In this document: piece after piece, positions 1 through 7,130 of the stretch | How the letters are laid out: each line of letters opens with the position of its first letter | Numbering within the stretch: the first letter of the stretch is position 1 | NCBI RefSeq assembly: GCF_020215645.1 | Contig: NZ_CP084058.1 | Location: 3,410,001 to 3,474,000, forward strand | Reading direction: 5' to 3' | Source: Nonomuraea gerenzanensis | GTDB taxonomy: Bacteria > Actinomycetota > Actinomycetes > Streptosporangiales > Streptosporangiaceae | Length of the DNA stretch: 64,000 nucleotides | Program-made: the position numbers and the translations under genes | Notes under the pieces: generated by a model | Told to the model about the DNA's origin: nothing | Database searches by the model: none | The model's input: only the letters and a program-made list of their open reading frames with translations

Positions 1-864
1 CTGCGACGCCGACGCGTTGATCGCCGCCGGCACCTGCGGGTCCGTGCCGGCGAAGTCCAGCGCCGCCGTACGCCGGCCGAGCGTGACGGCCACCCGGACG
101 TGGTGCCGCCGCTCCTGGTCGATCCCGTCGTCGTCGATCGGGTACGCCGCCTCGAACCGGCCCTCCGGCAGCTCCGCCAGCGCCGCCCTGGTCCGGTCCT
201 CGGTGTGGTCCAGGTAGTCGTCGATGCCCGAGGCGAGGCCGTCCGCGCCGTACTCGGCGATCAGGGACTCCAGCCGGGCGGCGGCGACCGCCGTGCCGGC
301 CACCAGGGCGCGCACGTCGCCCATGACCTTGTCCGGGGTGCGGCTGTTGGCCTTGAGTATCGCCTCGACCGCCGGCTCCAGGCCGCCGGCGGTGGCCAGG
401 CGGACCGGGGGGAGCCGGAGGCCCTCCAGGAAGATGTCCGTGGCCAGCGGGGCCATCCCGCCGGCCGAGAGGCCGCCGAGGTCGGAGACGTGGATCATGG
501 TGGCGGTGAAGTACGCGGGTGCGTCCCGGACGAAGACGGGGCGGTAGACGAGCAGGTCGTTGGTGTGCACGCCGCCCCGGTAGGCGTCGTTGAGCGCGTA
601 CACGTCGCCGGGGCGCATCGTGTCCGGCGCGATGTCCTTGAGCAGCTCGGGGAGGGCGAGCTTGAGCGCCATGCTGTTCATCAGCGTGGTGGCCATGGAC
701 TGGGCGATCAGGCGGCCGCGGGCGTCGAGGACGGCCGCGGAGGCGTCCGAGCCCTCGACGATGAAGGTCGAGTAGGCCGAGCGGACCACCACGATGCTGG
801 CCTCTTCCGCGGCCACGACCAGGGCGTTCCTGAGCACCTCGGCGGTCAGGGGGTCCGTGGTCAT
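1..864 (-). CDS. hyuB: Hydantoinase B/oxoprolinase family subunit (partial)
   Basis: Translated from ATG at 864 this gives 288 codons and then runs off the window, so only the N-terminal half is seen (family members are usually 500-600 aa). The start MTTDPLTAEVLRNALVVAAE and the later segment NDAYRGGVHTNDLL are typical of HyuB (N-methylhydantoinase B, COG0146). This subunit pairs with HyuA for ATP-dependent opening of hydantoin, oxoproline or related rings. The ATG overlaps the hyuA stop (ATGA), so the two are translationally coupled. The substrate cannot be told from sequence; acetone carboxylase-like or oxoprolinase activity is also possible. Confidence 0.9.
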   Translation of the reverse strand, partial: MTTDPLTAEVLRNALVVAAEEASIVVVRSAYSTFIVEGSDASAAVLDARGRLIAQSMATTLMNSMALKLALPELLKDIAPDTMRPGDVYALNDAYRGGVHTNDLLVYRPVFVRDAPAYFTATMIHVSDLGGLSAGGMAPLATDIFLEGLRLPPVRLATAGGLEPAVEAILKANSRTPDKVMGDVRALVAGTAVAAARLESLIAEYGADGLASGIDDYLDHTEDRTRAALAELPEGRFEAAYPIDDDGIDQERRHHVRVAVTLGRRTAALDFAGTDPQVPAAINASASQ

Positions 865-2876
865 GGGGTGCCGCTCCTGGTGAGGTGGATGGCCTGGGCG
901 GGGGTGAGGGCGGCGGTCCAGCCGGGCGGGACGACGATCGTGGACTCCGGGTCCTCGACGACGGCGGGGCCGGGCAGCCCGGCGGCCTCCCGGGCCAGGG
1001 TGTCCCGGGTGTGGACCGGGACGTCCGTGTAGCCGCCGCACTCGGGGAAGTAGGCCCGCCGCGTGGCGGGGGTGCCGGTGCCCGCCGCCCGCGCGGGGCC
1101 GGGGTGGGCGGTGACGGCGTCCGGTGGGGTGGTGACGCGGACGCGGTAGCTGACCAGCTCCACCTCGCCCCGCTGCGTGATGCCGTACACCTCCGCGTAC
1201 CTGAGGAAGAAGCGCTCCTCCAGCTCGGCGCGGTCGTCGGACCAGTCCACGGTCAGGTCGTGCGACTGGCCCTTGAAGCGCACGTCCACCGAGCGCAGCA
1301 CCCGCACCCCGGCGGCGCAGAGCGAGAGGCCGAGGTCGGCGGCGGCGTCCTCGGCGAGCGAGGTGAAGAGAGACTCGGGGTCGGGGGCGTCGAGGCGGGT
1401 CAGCACGCGGGAGGTGGACAGGGCGCCGGAGAGGAGGCCGGCCGCCGAGGCCACCCCGCAGCGGGCGGGCACCACGACCGTCGCGATGCCGAAGCGTTCG
1501 GCGATGCGCGCCGCGTGCATGGGCCCCGCGCCGCCGAAGGCCACTAGGGCGAAGCCGCGGGGGTCGATGCCGCGTTGCACCGTGACCACGTGCACCGCCG
1601 AGGCCATCGCGGCGCTGACGATCTGGTGCACGGCGTACGCGGCCCGCTCGCGCGCCACCCCCAGCGGCGAGGCCAGCCGGTCCAGCGCCTTGTCCGCCAG
1701 CGGGGGCGACAGCGGGATGGAGGCGGAGGACAGGTAGCCGAGCACGAGGTTCGCGTCGGTGACGGTGGGCTCGGAGCCGCCGAGGCCGTAGCAGGCGGGG
1801 CCGGGGGAGGAGCCGGCCGAGCGCGGGCCGACGCGCAGCGCGCCCGCCGGGTCCAGCCACGCCACGCTGCCGCCGCCCGCCCCCACCTCCGCCAGGTCGA
1901 TGGCCGGGGTCTTGATGGGCACGCCGGTGCCCGCCCGCCGCCCGCCGAAGCTGCCCTTACCGCCCACGTGGAACTCGTGGGTGATCTCCGGCCGCCCGCC
2001 GCGCACCACGCACGTCTTGGCCGTGGTCCCGCCCATGTCGAACGAGATCGCGTCCGCGAACCCGGCCCCGGCCGCCGCCAGCACCCCCGCGGCCGGGCCC
2101 GACTCGATGGTGGCCACGGCCCGTCTGGCGGCGAGCTCGGCGGAGATGACGCCACCGCTGGACTCCATCACGTGGACGGGCGCGCGGATCCCCAGCTCGG
2201 CGAGCCGCTCACGCAGGCGCGAGAGGTAGGAGGCCATCAGCGGGCCGATGTAGGCGGACATGATGGTGGTGGTGGCCCGCTCGTACTCGCGGATCTCGGG
2301 CCAGACCTCGGACGAGGTGACGACGGCGGGGATCGAGGCCCGGAGGATCTCCGCGACCCGGCGCTCGTGGTCGGGGTTGGCGTAGGAGTGCAGCAGGCAG
2401 ACCGCCGCCGACTCGATCCCGCGCGCCGTGATCGCGGCGGCGACCCGGTGCACCGAGCCGGGGTCGAGGGGGGTCAGGACGGCGCCGCGGGCCGAGACGC
2501 GCTCGGCCACCTCGAAGCAGTCGCCGGGCGCGACCGGGGGAGGGGGCGGGGTGAAACGCAGGTCGTAGCGGTCCTCCTCGACGCGGGCGTACCGGCCGAG
2601 TGGAATGGCCGCCCGGAAGCCCTGTGTCGTGACAAAGGCGACACGCACCCCCTTGCGTTCGAGCACCGCGTTGGTGGCCAGAGTGGTCGCGTGCACCACC
2701 CGCGTGACCTGCGCCGGGTCCCGGCCGCCGAGGACGCGCGTAACGCCGGAGACGATGCCCGCGATGGGGTCGTAGTGGGTGCTCAAACATTTGGCCACGG
2801 ATATCGCGCCGGACGTGCCTGTCAGGACCACGTCGGTGAAGGTGCCGCCGACATCGACGCCGATCGCGTAACCCAT
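861..2876 (-). CDS. hyuA: Hydantoinase A/oxoprolinase family subunit
   Basis: This 671-aa protein is full length for HyuA (COG0145). It begins with the ASKHA-type phosphate motif GVDVGGTFTDVVL (residues 6-18) and carries a second nucleotide motif, SFDMGGTTAK, near residue 278. A glycine-rich FGGAGPMHA segment lies near residue 448. The family is an ATPase that works with HyuB to hydrolyse cyclic amide rings in the cytoplasm. It is first in a hyuA-hyuB operon read leftwards, and its stop overlaps the hyuB start by 4 bp. A promoter with a palindromic operator precedes it (see 2883-2912). N-methylhydantoinase, 5-oxoprolinase or acetone carboxylase-like specificity is undetermined. Confidence 0.92.
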   Translation of the reverse strand: MGYAIGVDVGGTFTDVVLTGTSGAISVAKCLSTHYDPIAGIVSGVTRVLGGRDPAQVTRVVHATTLATNAVLERKGVRVAFVTTQGFRAAIPLGRYARVEEDRYDLRFTPPPPPVAPGDCFEVAERVSARGAVLTPLDPGSVHRVAAAITARGIESAAVCLLHSYANPDHERRVAEILRASIPAVVTSSEVWPEIREYERATTTIMSAYIGPLMASYLSRLRERLAELGIRAPVHVMESSGGVISAELAARRAVATIESGPAAGVLAAAGAGFADAISFDMGGTTAKTCVVRGGRPEITHEFHVGGKGSFGGRRAGTGVPIKTPAIDLAEVGAGGGSVAWLDPAGALRVGPRSAGSSPGPACYGLGGSEPTVTDANLVLGYLSSASIPLSPPLADKALDRLASPLGVARERAAYAVHQIVSAAMASAVHVVTVQRGIDPRGFALVAFGGAGPMHAARIAERFGIATVVVPARCGVASAAGLLSGALSTSRVLTRLDAPDPESLFTSLAEDAAADLGLSLCAAGVRVLRSVDVRFKGQSHDLTVDWSDDRAELEERFFLRYAEVYGITQRGEVELVSYRVRVTTPPDAVTAHPGPARAAGTGTPATRRAYFPECGGYTDVPVHTRDTLAREAAGLPGPAVVEDPESTIVVPPGWTAALTPAQAIHLTRSGTP

Positions 2877-2882
2877 CCAGGT

Positions 2883-2912
2883 ACGTTATGTCCCCGAGCA
2901 AGCGCTTGTCTA
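2883..2912 (-). promoter_or_regulatory. Candidate hyuAB promoter with palindromic operator
   Basis: On the minus strand a TAGACA box (2907-2912) and a TAACGT box (2883-2888) are separated by 18 bp, a plausible -35/-10 pair 7 bp upstream of hyuA. The perfect 10-bp palindrome CAAGCGCTTG (2899-2908) lies across the -35 end and the spacer. Palindromes built around AAGCGCTT are typical LacI-family operators. Assigning a LacI-type repressor is inference; no such gene is in the window. Confidence 0.45.
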
Positions 2913-2979
2913 TGTGGTGGTCTATTGACTTACGCCATGTGATTGGGAACCTGGTCCTATTCCAGTGTTTGGAGCGGAG

Positions 2980-4443
2980 ATGGCGCGCCTCACAGCTCTT
3001 GCCGGTGGCGCCGCGGTGGCACTGGTGCTCATCGCGACGCCGGTCGTGGCCCACGAGCACCCGAGCGGGATCACCGACCTGGTGAGCCCGGCCGTGGTGC
3101 GGCTGGAAGCCGTGTCCCAGGTGAAGATCACCCTGCTCGACCACGTCGGCGAGCTGAAACACGTGGACCGTTCCTACACCCTGCCGTTCGCCCAGGGCAC
3201 GGGCACGGTCGTCAACCCCGACGGCACCATCGTGGCGCTCAGGCGCCTGGCGGTGAACCCGAACGACGTCGCCATCCACGCGGCCAACAAGATCTTCGCC
3301 GAGCACCACAAGGTGAAGATCCCGGCCGACTACGACAAGCACCGGCTCTCCGACGACGTGCTCGACCGTCACCTGCAGCAGTGCTACGCCCCCGACAGCG
3401 ACACCGCGACCTGCATCGTCAGCGTCACCACCGAGATCACCGCCTTCCCCAACGTCTCCCCGGCCAGCCCCGACGGCTACAAGGTCAAGTGCATCAAGGC
3501 CGGCCCCAACCCCGACGACCCGGCCGTGCTCGTGCCGGTGACCCCCGCGGCCGGCGGCGTCGGCATGCCGACCGCGCCGCTCGCCGACAAGGTGCCCGAC
3601 CAGGAGGGCGCGCCCACGAACGTCGCCGGCTTCCTCGGCAGGCCAGGCCCGAACGTCGCCCACTCGGTCGAGATCGCCCACCTGGGCAAGGGCGGGGTCG
3701 AAGGCGGCGCGGGCAGGCCGTTCGCCGACCCGGAGAAGAAGATCGACGAGCCGGTCAAGCTGGGCGGCCTGGCAGACAAGGGCCTGGTCGGCGCGCCGGT
3801 CATCGGCGACAAGGACGGCCACGTCATCGGCCTGCTGGTCGGCGGCGGCAAGGACGGCAGGATGATCGGGGTCAAGGAGGTCAGCGCCATGCTGGCGGCG
3901 GCCAAGGTCGTGCCGCGCAGGGGCGCCATCGACACCGCCTTCGAGGCGGCGCTGACCCGGTATCACACGAAGTACTACACCGAGGCCGCGCCGGGCTTCC
4001 AGCGCGTGCTGGAGCTCTACCCGGGCAACGTGGTGGCCGCCGGGCTGCTGAAGACCTCGCTGGCCAAGCGGGGCGGGCCGGAGGACCAGGGCACGAAGAA
4101 GGCGTCGAGCCAGACCGAGCAGTCCACGCCGCTGTGGCCCTACCTCGCGGCTGCCGCGATTCTTTTCACAGCCGCGGGGGGTGGCGCGTATCTGCTGTGG
4201 CGCCGCCGCACTCCTGAAAGACAGACAGAACTGCCACAGCCGCTGGCGGCCGGTCCGACGCTCGACGACGGTGCCAACCAGACCGTGGTCGTGCGGCGGT
4301 CCCAGTCGTTCCAAGTGGTCCCGCAGCAGCAGCAGGTGATGACCGCGCCGGACCCGGCGATCAAGTACTGCACCTCGTGCGGCATGAGGCTCGGACCGGC
4401 GCACCGCTTCTGCGGCTACTGCGGCCACCCCATCGAGACGTGA
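2980..4443 (+). CDS. Membrane-anchored trypsin-like pseudo-protease with C-terminal zinc ribbon
   Basis: I chose ATG 2980 (487 aa) because GGAG lies 5 bp before it; an in-frame GTG at 2965 has no such site. The protein has a signal peptide (residues 1-25) and a region resembling a trypsin-like fold, with GTGTVVNPDG where the catalytic-His strand is expected and GLVGAPVIGDKDG where GNSGGPV would be. Neither the catalytic His nor Ser motif is visible, so it looks like a pseudo-protease. A short TPR-like helical stretch, one membrane span (about 387-407) and a cytoplasmic CxxC...CxxC zinc ribbon (CTSCG and FCGYCG, last 25 residues) follow. Its stop overlaps the start of the Ser/Thr kinase (TGATG), which suggests a shared membrane signalling unit. 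Confidence 0.7.
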   Translation: MARLTALAGGAAVALVLIATPVVAHEHPSGITDLVSPAVVRLEAVSQVKITLLDHVGELKHVDRSYTLPFAQGTGTVVNPDGTIVALRRLAVNPNDVAIHAANKIFAEHHKVKIPADYDKHRLSDDVLDRHLQQCYAPDSDTATCIVSVTTEITAFPNVSPASPDGYKVKCIKAGPNPDDPAVLVPVTPAAGGVGMPTAPLADKVPDQEGAPTNVAGFLGRPGPNVAHSVEIAHLGKGGVEGGAGRPFADPEKKIDEPVKLGGLADKGLVGAPVIGDKDGHVIGLLVGGGKDGRMIGVKEVSAMLAAAKVVPRRGAIDTAFEAALTRYHTKYYTEAAPGFQRVLELYPGNVVAAGLLKTSLAKRGGPEDQGTKKASSQTEQSTPLWPYLAAAAILFTAAGGGAYLLWRRRTPERQTELPQPLAAGPTLDDGANQTVVVRRSQSFQVVPQQQQVMTAPDPAIKYCTSCGMRLGPAHRFCGYCGHPIET

Positions 4444-6317
4444 TGCCATTGAACGAAAGATCGCTCATCGGCCAGGAGGTGGCCGGGTACTACATCGAGG
4501 ACATCGTCGGCAAGGGCGGCATGGCCGTCGTCTACCTGGCACTCGACCCGAGGTTGAGCCGCCGGGTGGCGCTGAAGATCCTCAACCCGGTGCTCAGTGT
4601 CGACGACAGGTTCAGGCAGCGGTTCATCCTGGAGTCCAGGACGGTCGCCAGCATCGAGCACCCCAACATCATCCCGATCTACGAGGCGAACGCCGACGTC
4701 GACGGCGTCCTGTACATCGCCATGCGGTACGTGGACGGTCTCGACCTGCGCCGCCTCATCTACGACCGCGGGCCGCTGCCGCTCGGCCAGGCCAACCAGA
4801 TCTTCGCGCAGGTGGCGGCGGCGCTCGACGCCGCGCACGCGCACGACCTGATCCACCGCGACGTCAAGCCGGCCAACATCCTGCTGGCCGGTGACCACGT
4901 CTACCTGACCGACTTCGGCATCACCAAGCATCGCTCGTCGATCTCCGGGCTGACGCAGACCGACCAGTTCATCGGCACGCCCCGGTACATGTCGCCCGAG
5001 CAGATCAACAAGGAGCACATCGACGGGCGCTGCGACCAGTACGCGCTGGCCTGCGTGGTCTACGAGGCGCTGTCGGGGCGGCTGCCGTTCCAGCGCGAGA
5101 ACGACATCGCGCTGCTCTGGGCCCACCTGGCCGAGCAGCCGGCGCCGCTGTCGCAGCTGCGGCCCGAGCTGCCGGCGCAGGCGGACGGCGTGATCATGCG
5201 CGCGCTGGCCAAGTCGCCCGAGCAGCGGTACGCCACCTGCACCGAGTTCGTGACCGCGCTGCGCGACGCGATCAGCGGGCACCAGCCCGATCCCCTGGGC
5301 GACCCCTTCGGCGCCTTCGGCCACCATCCGGGCTTCGGGGCCGGCTCGCACCTCGTGCCGCCTCCCGGGCAGAGCCCGCACTCCGGGCCCTATCCCGTGC
5401 AGCGTTCCGGCGCGCACGCCGCGCCCCCGTCGGGGCCGCAGCACGCCGCGCCGCCGCGCGGGCCGGACTCGGGACCTGGCGCGGGACCTGGCTCGGGACC
5501 TGGCACGGGACCTGGCTCGGGGCCGCATTCCGTGCCGGGGGCGGGACCGGGTTCGGGGCCGCATTCCCTGCCGGGCGCGGGACCGGGTTCCGGGCCACAC
5601 TCCGGGCCGCATTCCGGGCCGCATTCCGGGCCTGGGCCGGTGTCGTCGTTCGCGGGGTCGTACACACAGGCACCGGGGACGGCCGGGCAGACGCGGCAGG
5701 CGGCGGGCAGGCGGCCGGGGCGGATCCCGATCGTGGCCGCCACGCTGGTGGCCGCCGTGGCCGCGCTCGCGCTGGTCGCCTTCGTGATCATGAACAACCG
5801 CGGCGACAGCTGGGCCAACTACAAGACCAGCGCCGCCGCGCCGCTCACGTTCGACTATCCGGGCGACTGGACGGTCCGCACCCACCAGGACCTGTTCGCC
5901 GTGGCGTCCTCGCACGCCTCGGAGTTCGAGGACCTGTTCGTGGCCGGCCCCGGCGCCGACTGGTCGAAGATCAAGGAGATCGTCAACAGCGACCCGGAGG
6001 GCGTCGCCGGCGTGTACGTCCAGGTCTCCGACACCCTCGACGCCAGCGGCACCGCCGAGCTGATGAAACCCAAGATGGAGGCCCTGCTCCCCGGCCAGGT
6101 CGACTTGGACAAACCCGTGCAGGACCAGGCGGGCAGCAGCCCCGCCACCCGCTTCGACGGCTCCCTGCACGACCCGGCCAGCGGCGCCAGGCTGGCCTTC
6201 GTCAGCTACGTGATCGACCGCGAGCCCAAGACCATGCTGATCATGTACTTCTGCGGGAAGGCCAGCTGCGACGACGCCACCCAGACGAGGATCAGGCAGA
6301 GCGTACGCCTGTCCTGA
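4443..6317 (+). CDS. PknB-type membrane Ser/Thr protein kinase
   Basis: The ATG at 4443 overlaps the upstream stop, giving 624 aa. All kinase motifs are present: glycine loop GKGGMAVVY (23-31), Lys45 in VALKIL, HRDVKPAN with Asp140, DFG with Asp157, and the activation segment GTPRYMSPEQ. The cytoplasmic kinase (1-275) is followed by a Pro/Gly/Ser linker of about 150 residues with imperfect GPGSGPHS repeats, a single membrane span (about 427-449) and an extracellular domain of about 175 aa with no PASTA repeats. It therefore probably senses something other than peptidoglycan fragments. It is coupled to the zinc-ribbon pseudo-protease and followed by a response regulator. Confidence 0.93.
   Translation: MPLNERSLIGQEVAGYYIEDIVGKGGMAVVYLALDPRLSRRVALKILNPVLSVDDRFRQRFILESRTVASIEHPNIIPIYEANADVDGVLYIAMRYVDGLDLRRLIYDRGPLPLGQANQIFAQVAAALDAAHAHDLIHRDVKPANILLAGDHVYLTDFGITKHRSSISGLTQTDQFIGTPRYMSPEQINKEHIDGRCDQYALACVVYEALSGRLPFQRENDIALLWAHLAEQPAPLSQLRPELPAQADGVIMRALAKSPEQRYATCTEFVTALRDAISGHQPDPLGDPFGAFGHHPGFGAGSHLVPPPGQSPHSGPYPVQRSGAHAAPPSGPQHAAPPRGPDSGPGAGPGSGPGTGPGSGPHSVPGAGPGSGPHSLPGAGPGSGPHSGPHSGPHSGPGPVSSFAGSYTQAPGTAGQTRQAAGRRPGRIPIVAATLVAAVAALALVAFVIMNNRGDSWANYKTSAAAPLTFDYPGDWTVRTHQDLFAVASSHASEFEDLFVAGPGADWSKIKEIVNSDPEGVAGVYVQVSDTLDASGTAELMKPKMEALLPGQVDLDKPVQDQAGSSPATRFDGSLHDPASGARLAFVSYVIDREPKTMLIMYFCGKASCDDATQTRIRQSVRLS
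5461..5640 (+). repeat. Low-complexity GPGSGPHS-coding repeats in the kinase linker
   Basis: Imperfect in-frame repeats of about 12-30 bp encode G-P-G-S/T/A-G-P-H-S units between the kinase domain and the membrane span. Units vary in number and sequence, as expected for slippage-prone linkers. They are not a CRISPR array or a mobile element. Confidence 0.75.
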
Positions 6318-6396
6318 CTTGGAACTCACTTGCGTACGGCTTGGCCGGGATGTTCCCCCGGTGTTCAAGGCGCCACCCGGCGTCTAACCTCCGCGT

Positions 6397-7053
6397 GTGG
6401 GCATTCGCATAGTCATCGCCGACGATCAGGCGATGGTCAGGGCCGGGCTGCGTATGGTCGTCGAGAGCGACCCCGGCATGGAAGTCGTCGGAGAGGCGGC
6501 CGACGGGCGGGAGGCCGTCTCCGTGGCCAGGCGCACCCGGCCGGACATCGTCCTCATGGACATCTCGATGCCCCGGCTCGACGGGCTGGCGGCGGCCAAG
6601 GAGCTGCTCGACGCTCCCGCGCCGCCCAAGGTGATCACGCTGACCACGTTCGACACCGACGAGAACCTCTACGCGGCGCTGCGCGCCGGCACCAGCGGCT
6701 TCCTGCTCAAGGTGTCGCCGCCGGAGCAGCTGCTGGAGGCGATCAGGGTGGTGCACTCCGGTGACGCGCTCCTCGACCCGGCCGTCACGAGCCGGGTGAT
6801 CGCCACGTTCGCCGGCCGCGCCGAGCCCCGGCCGGCGCCGGCCCTGGCCGAGCTGACGCCGCGCGAGCTGGAGGTGCTGCGGCTGCTGGCGCGCGGCCTG
6901 ACCAACGCGGAGATCGCCAGGGAGCTGTACGTGGGGGAGGCCACGGTCAAGACGCACGTGGCGCGGGTGCTGATGAAGCTGTCGCTGCGGGACCGGGCGC
7001 AGGCCGTGGTGTTCGCGTACGAGACCGGCGTCGTACGGCCTGGGGCGGCCTAG
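6397..7053 (+). CDS. NarL/FixJ-type response regulator (orphan)
   Basis: This 218-aa protein starts at GTG 6397. It has a receiver domain (acidic pair D9/D10, phospho-acceptor D55 in LMDISMP, the switch Thr in LTTFDTDE, Lys in GFLLK) and a C-terminal LuxR-type helix-turn-helix (LTPRELEVLRLLARGLTNAE to KTHVARVLMKL). This is a typical cytoplasmic DNA-binding partner of a histidine kinase. No histidine kinase is adjacent; the neighbours are the PknB-like kinase 79 bp upstream and the DUF6421 operon downstream. Control by the Ser/Thr kinase is possible but only inferred. No strong ribosome-binding site precedes the GTG, so the transcript may be leaderless. Confidence 0.92.
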   Translation: MGIRIVIADDQAMVRAGLRMVVESDPGMEVVGEAADGREAVSVARRTRPDIVLMDISMPRLDGLAAAKELLDAPAPPKVITLTTFDTDENLYAALRAGTSGFLLKVSPPEQLLEAIRVVHSGDALLDPAVTSRVIATFAGRAEPRPAPALAELTPRELEVLRLLARGLTNAEIARELYVGEATVKTHVARVLMKLSLRDRAQAVVFAYETGVVRPGAA

Positions 7054-7089
7054 CCGGGAGGGACTAGCGAGGATAGGCGTAAATGTGTG

Positions 7090-7123
7090 TATATTTTCCT
7101 GCATTAGGCCGCTGATGCAGGAG
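7090..7123 (+). promoter_or_regulatory. AT-rich -10 element and hairpin overlapping the ribosome-binding site
   Basis: A TATATT hexamer (7090-7095) lies in a short AT-rich island that is unusual for this genome. Just after it, CCTGCAT (7098-7104) and ATGCAGG (7115-7121) form a perfect 7-bp inverted repeat with a 10-nt loop. The right arm overlaps the CAGGAG ribosome-binding site (7118-7123) of the gene starting at 7131. A translation-control stem or an operator are both possible. If transcription starts near 7101, the left arm would be partly lost. Confidence 0.4.
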
Positions 7124-7130
7124 ATATTTC

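Noticed and set aside
2209..4449. A 746-codon minus-strand open frame overlapping hyuA and the pseudo-protease gene
   Set aside because: It overlaps two well-supported genes in other frames and shows no domain pattern of its own.
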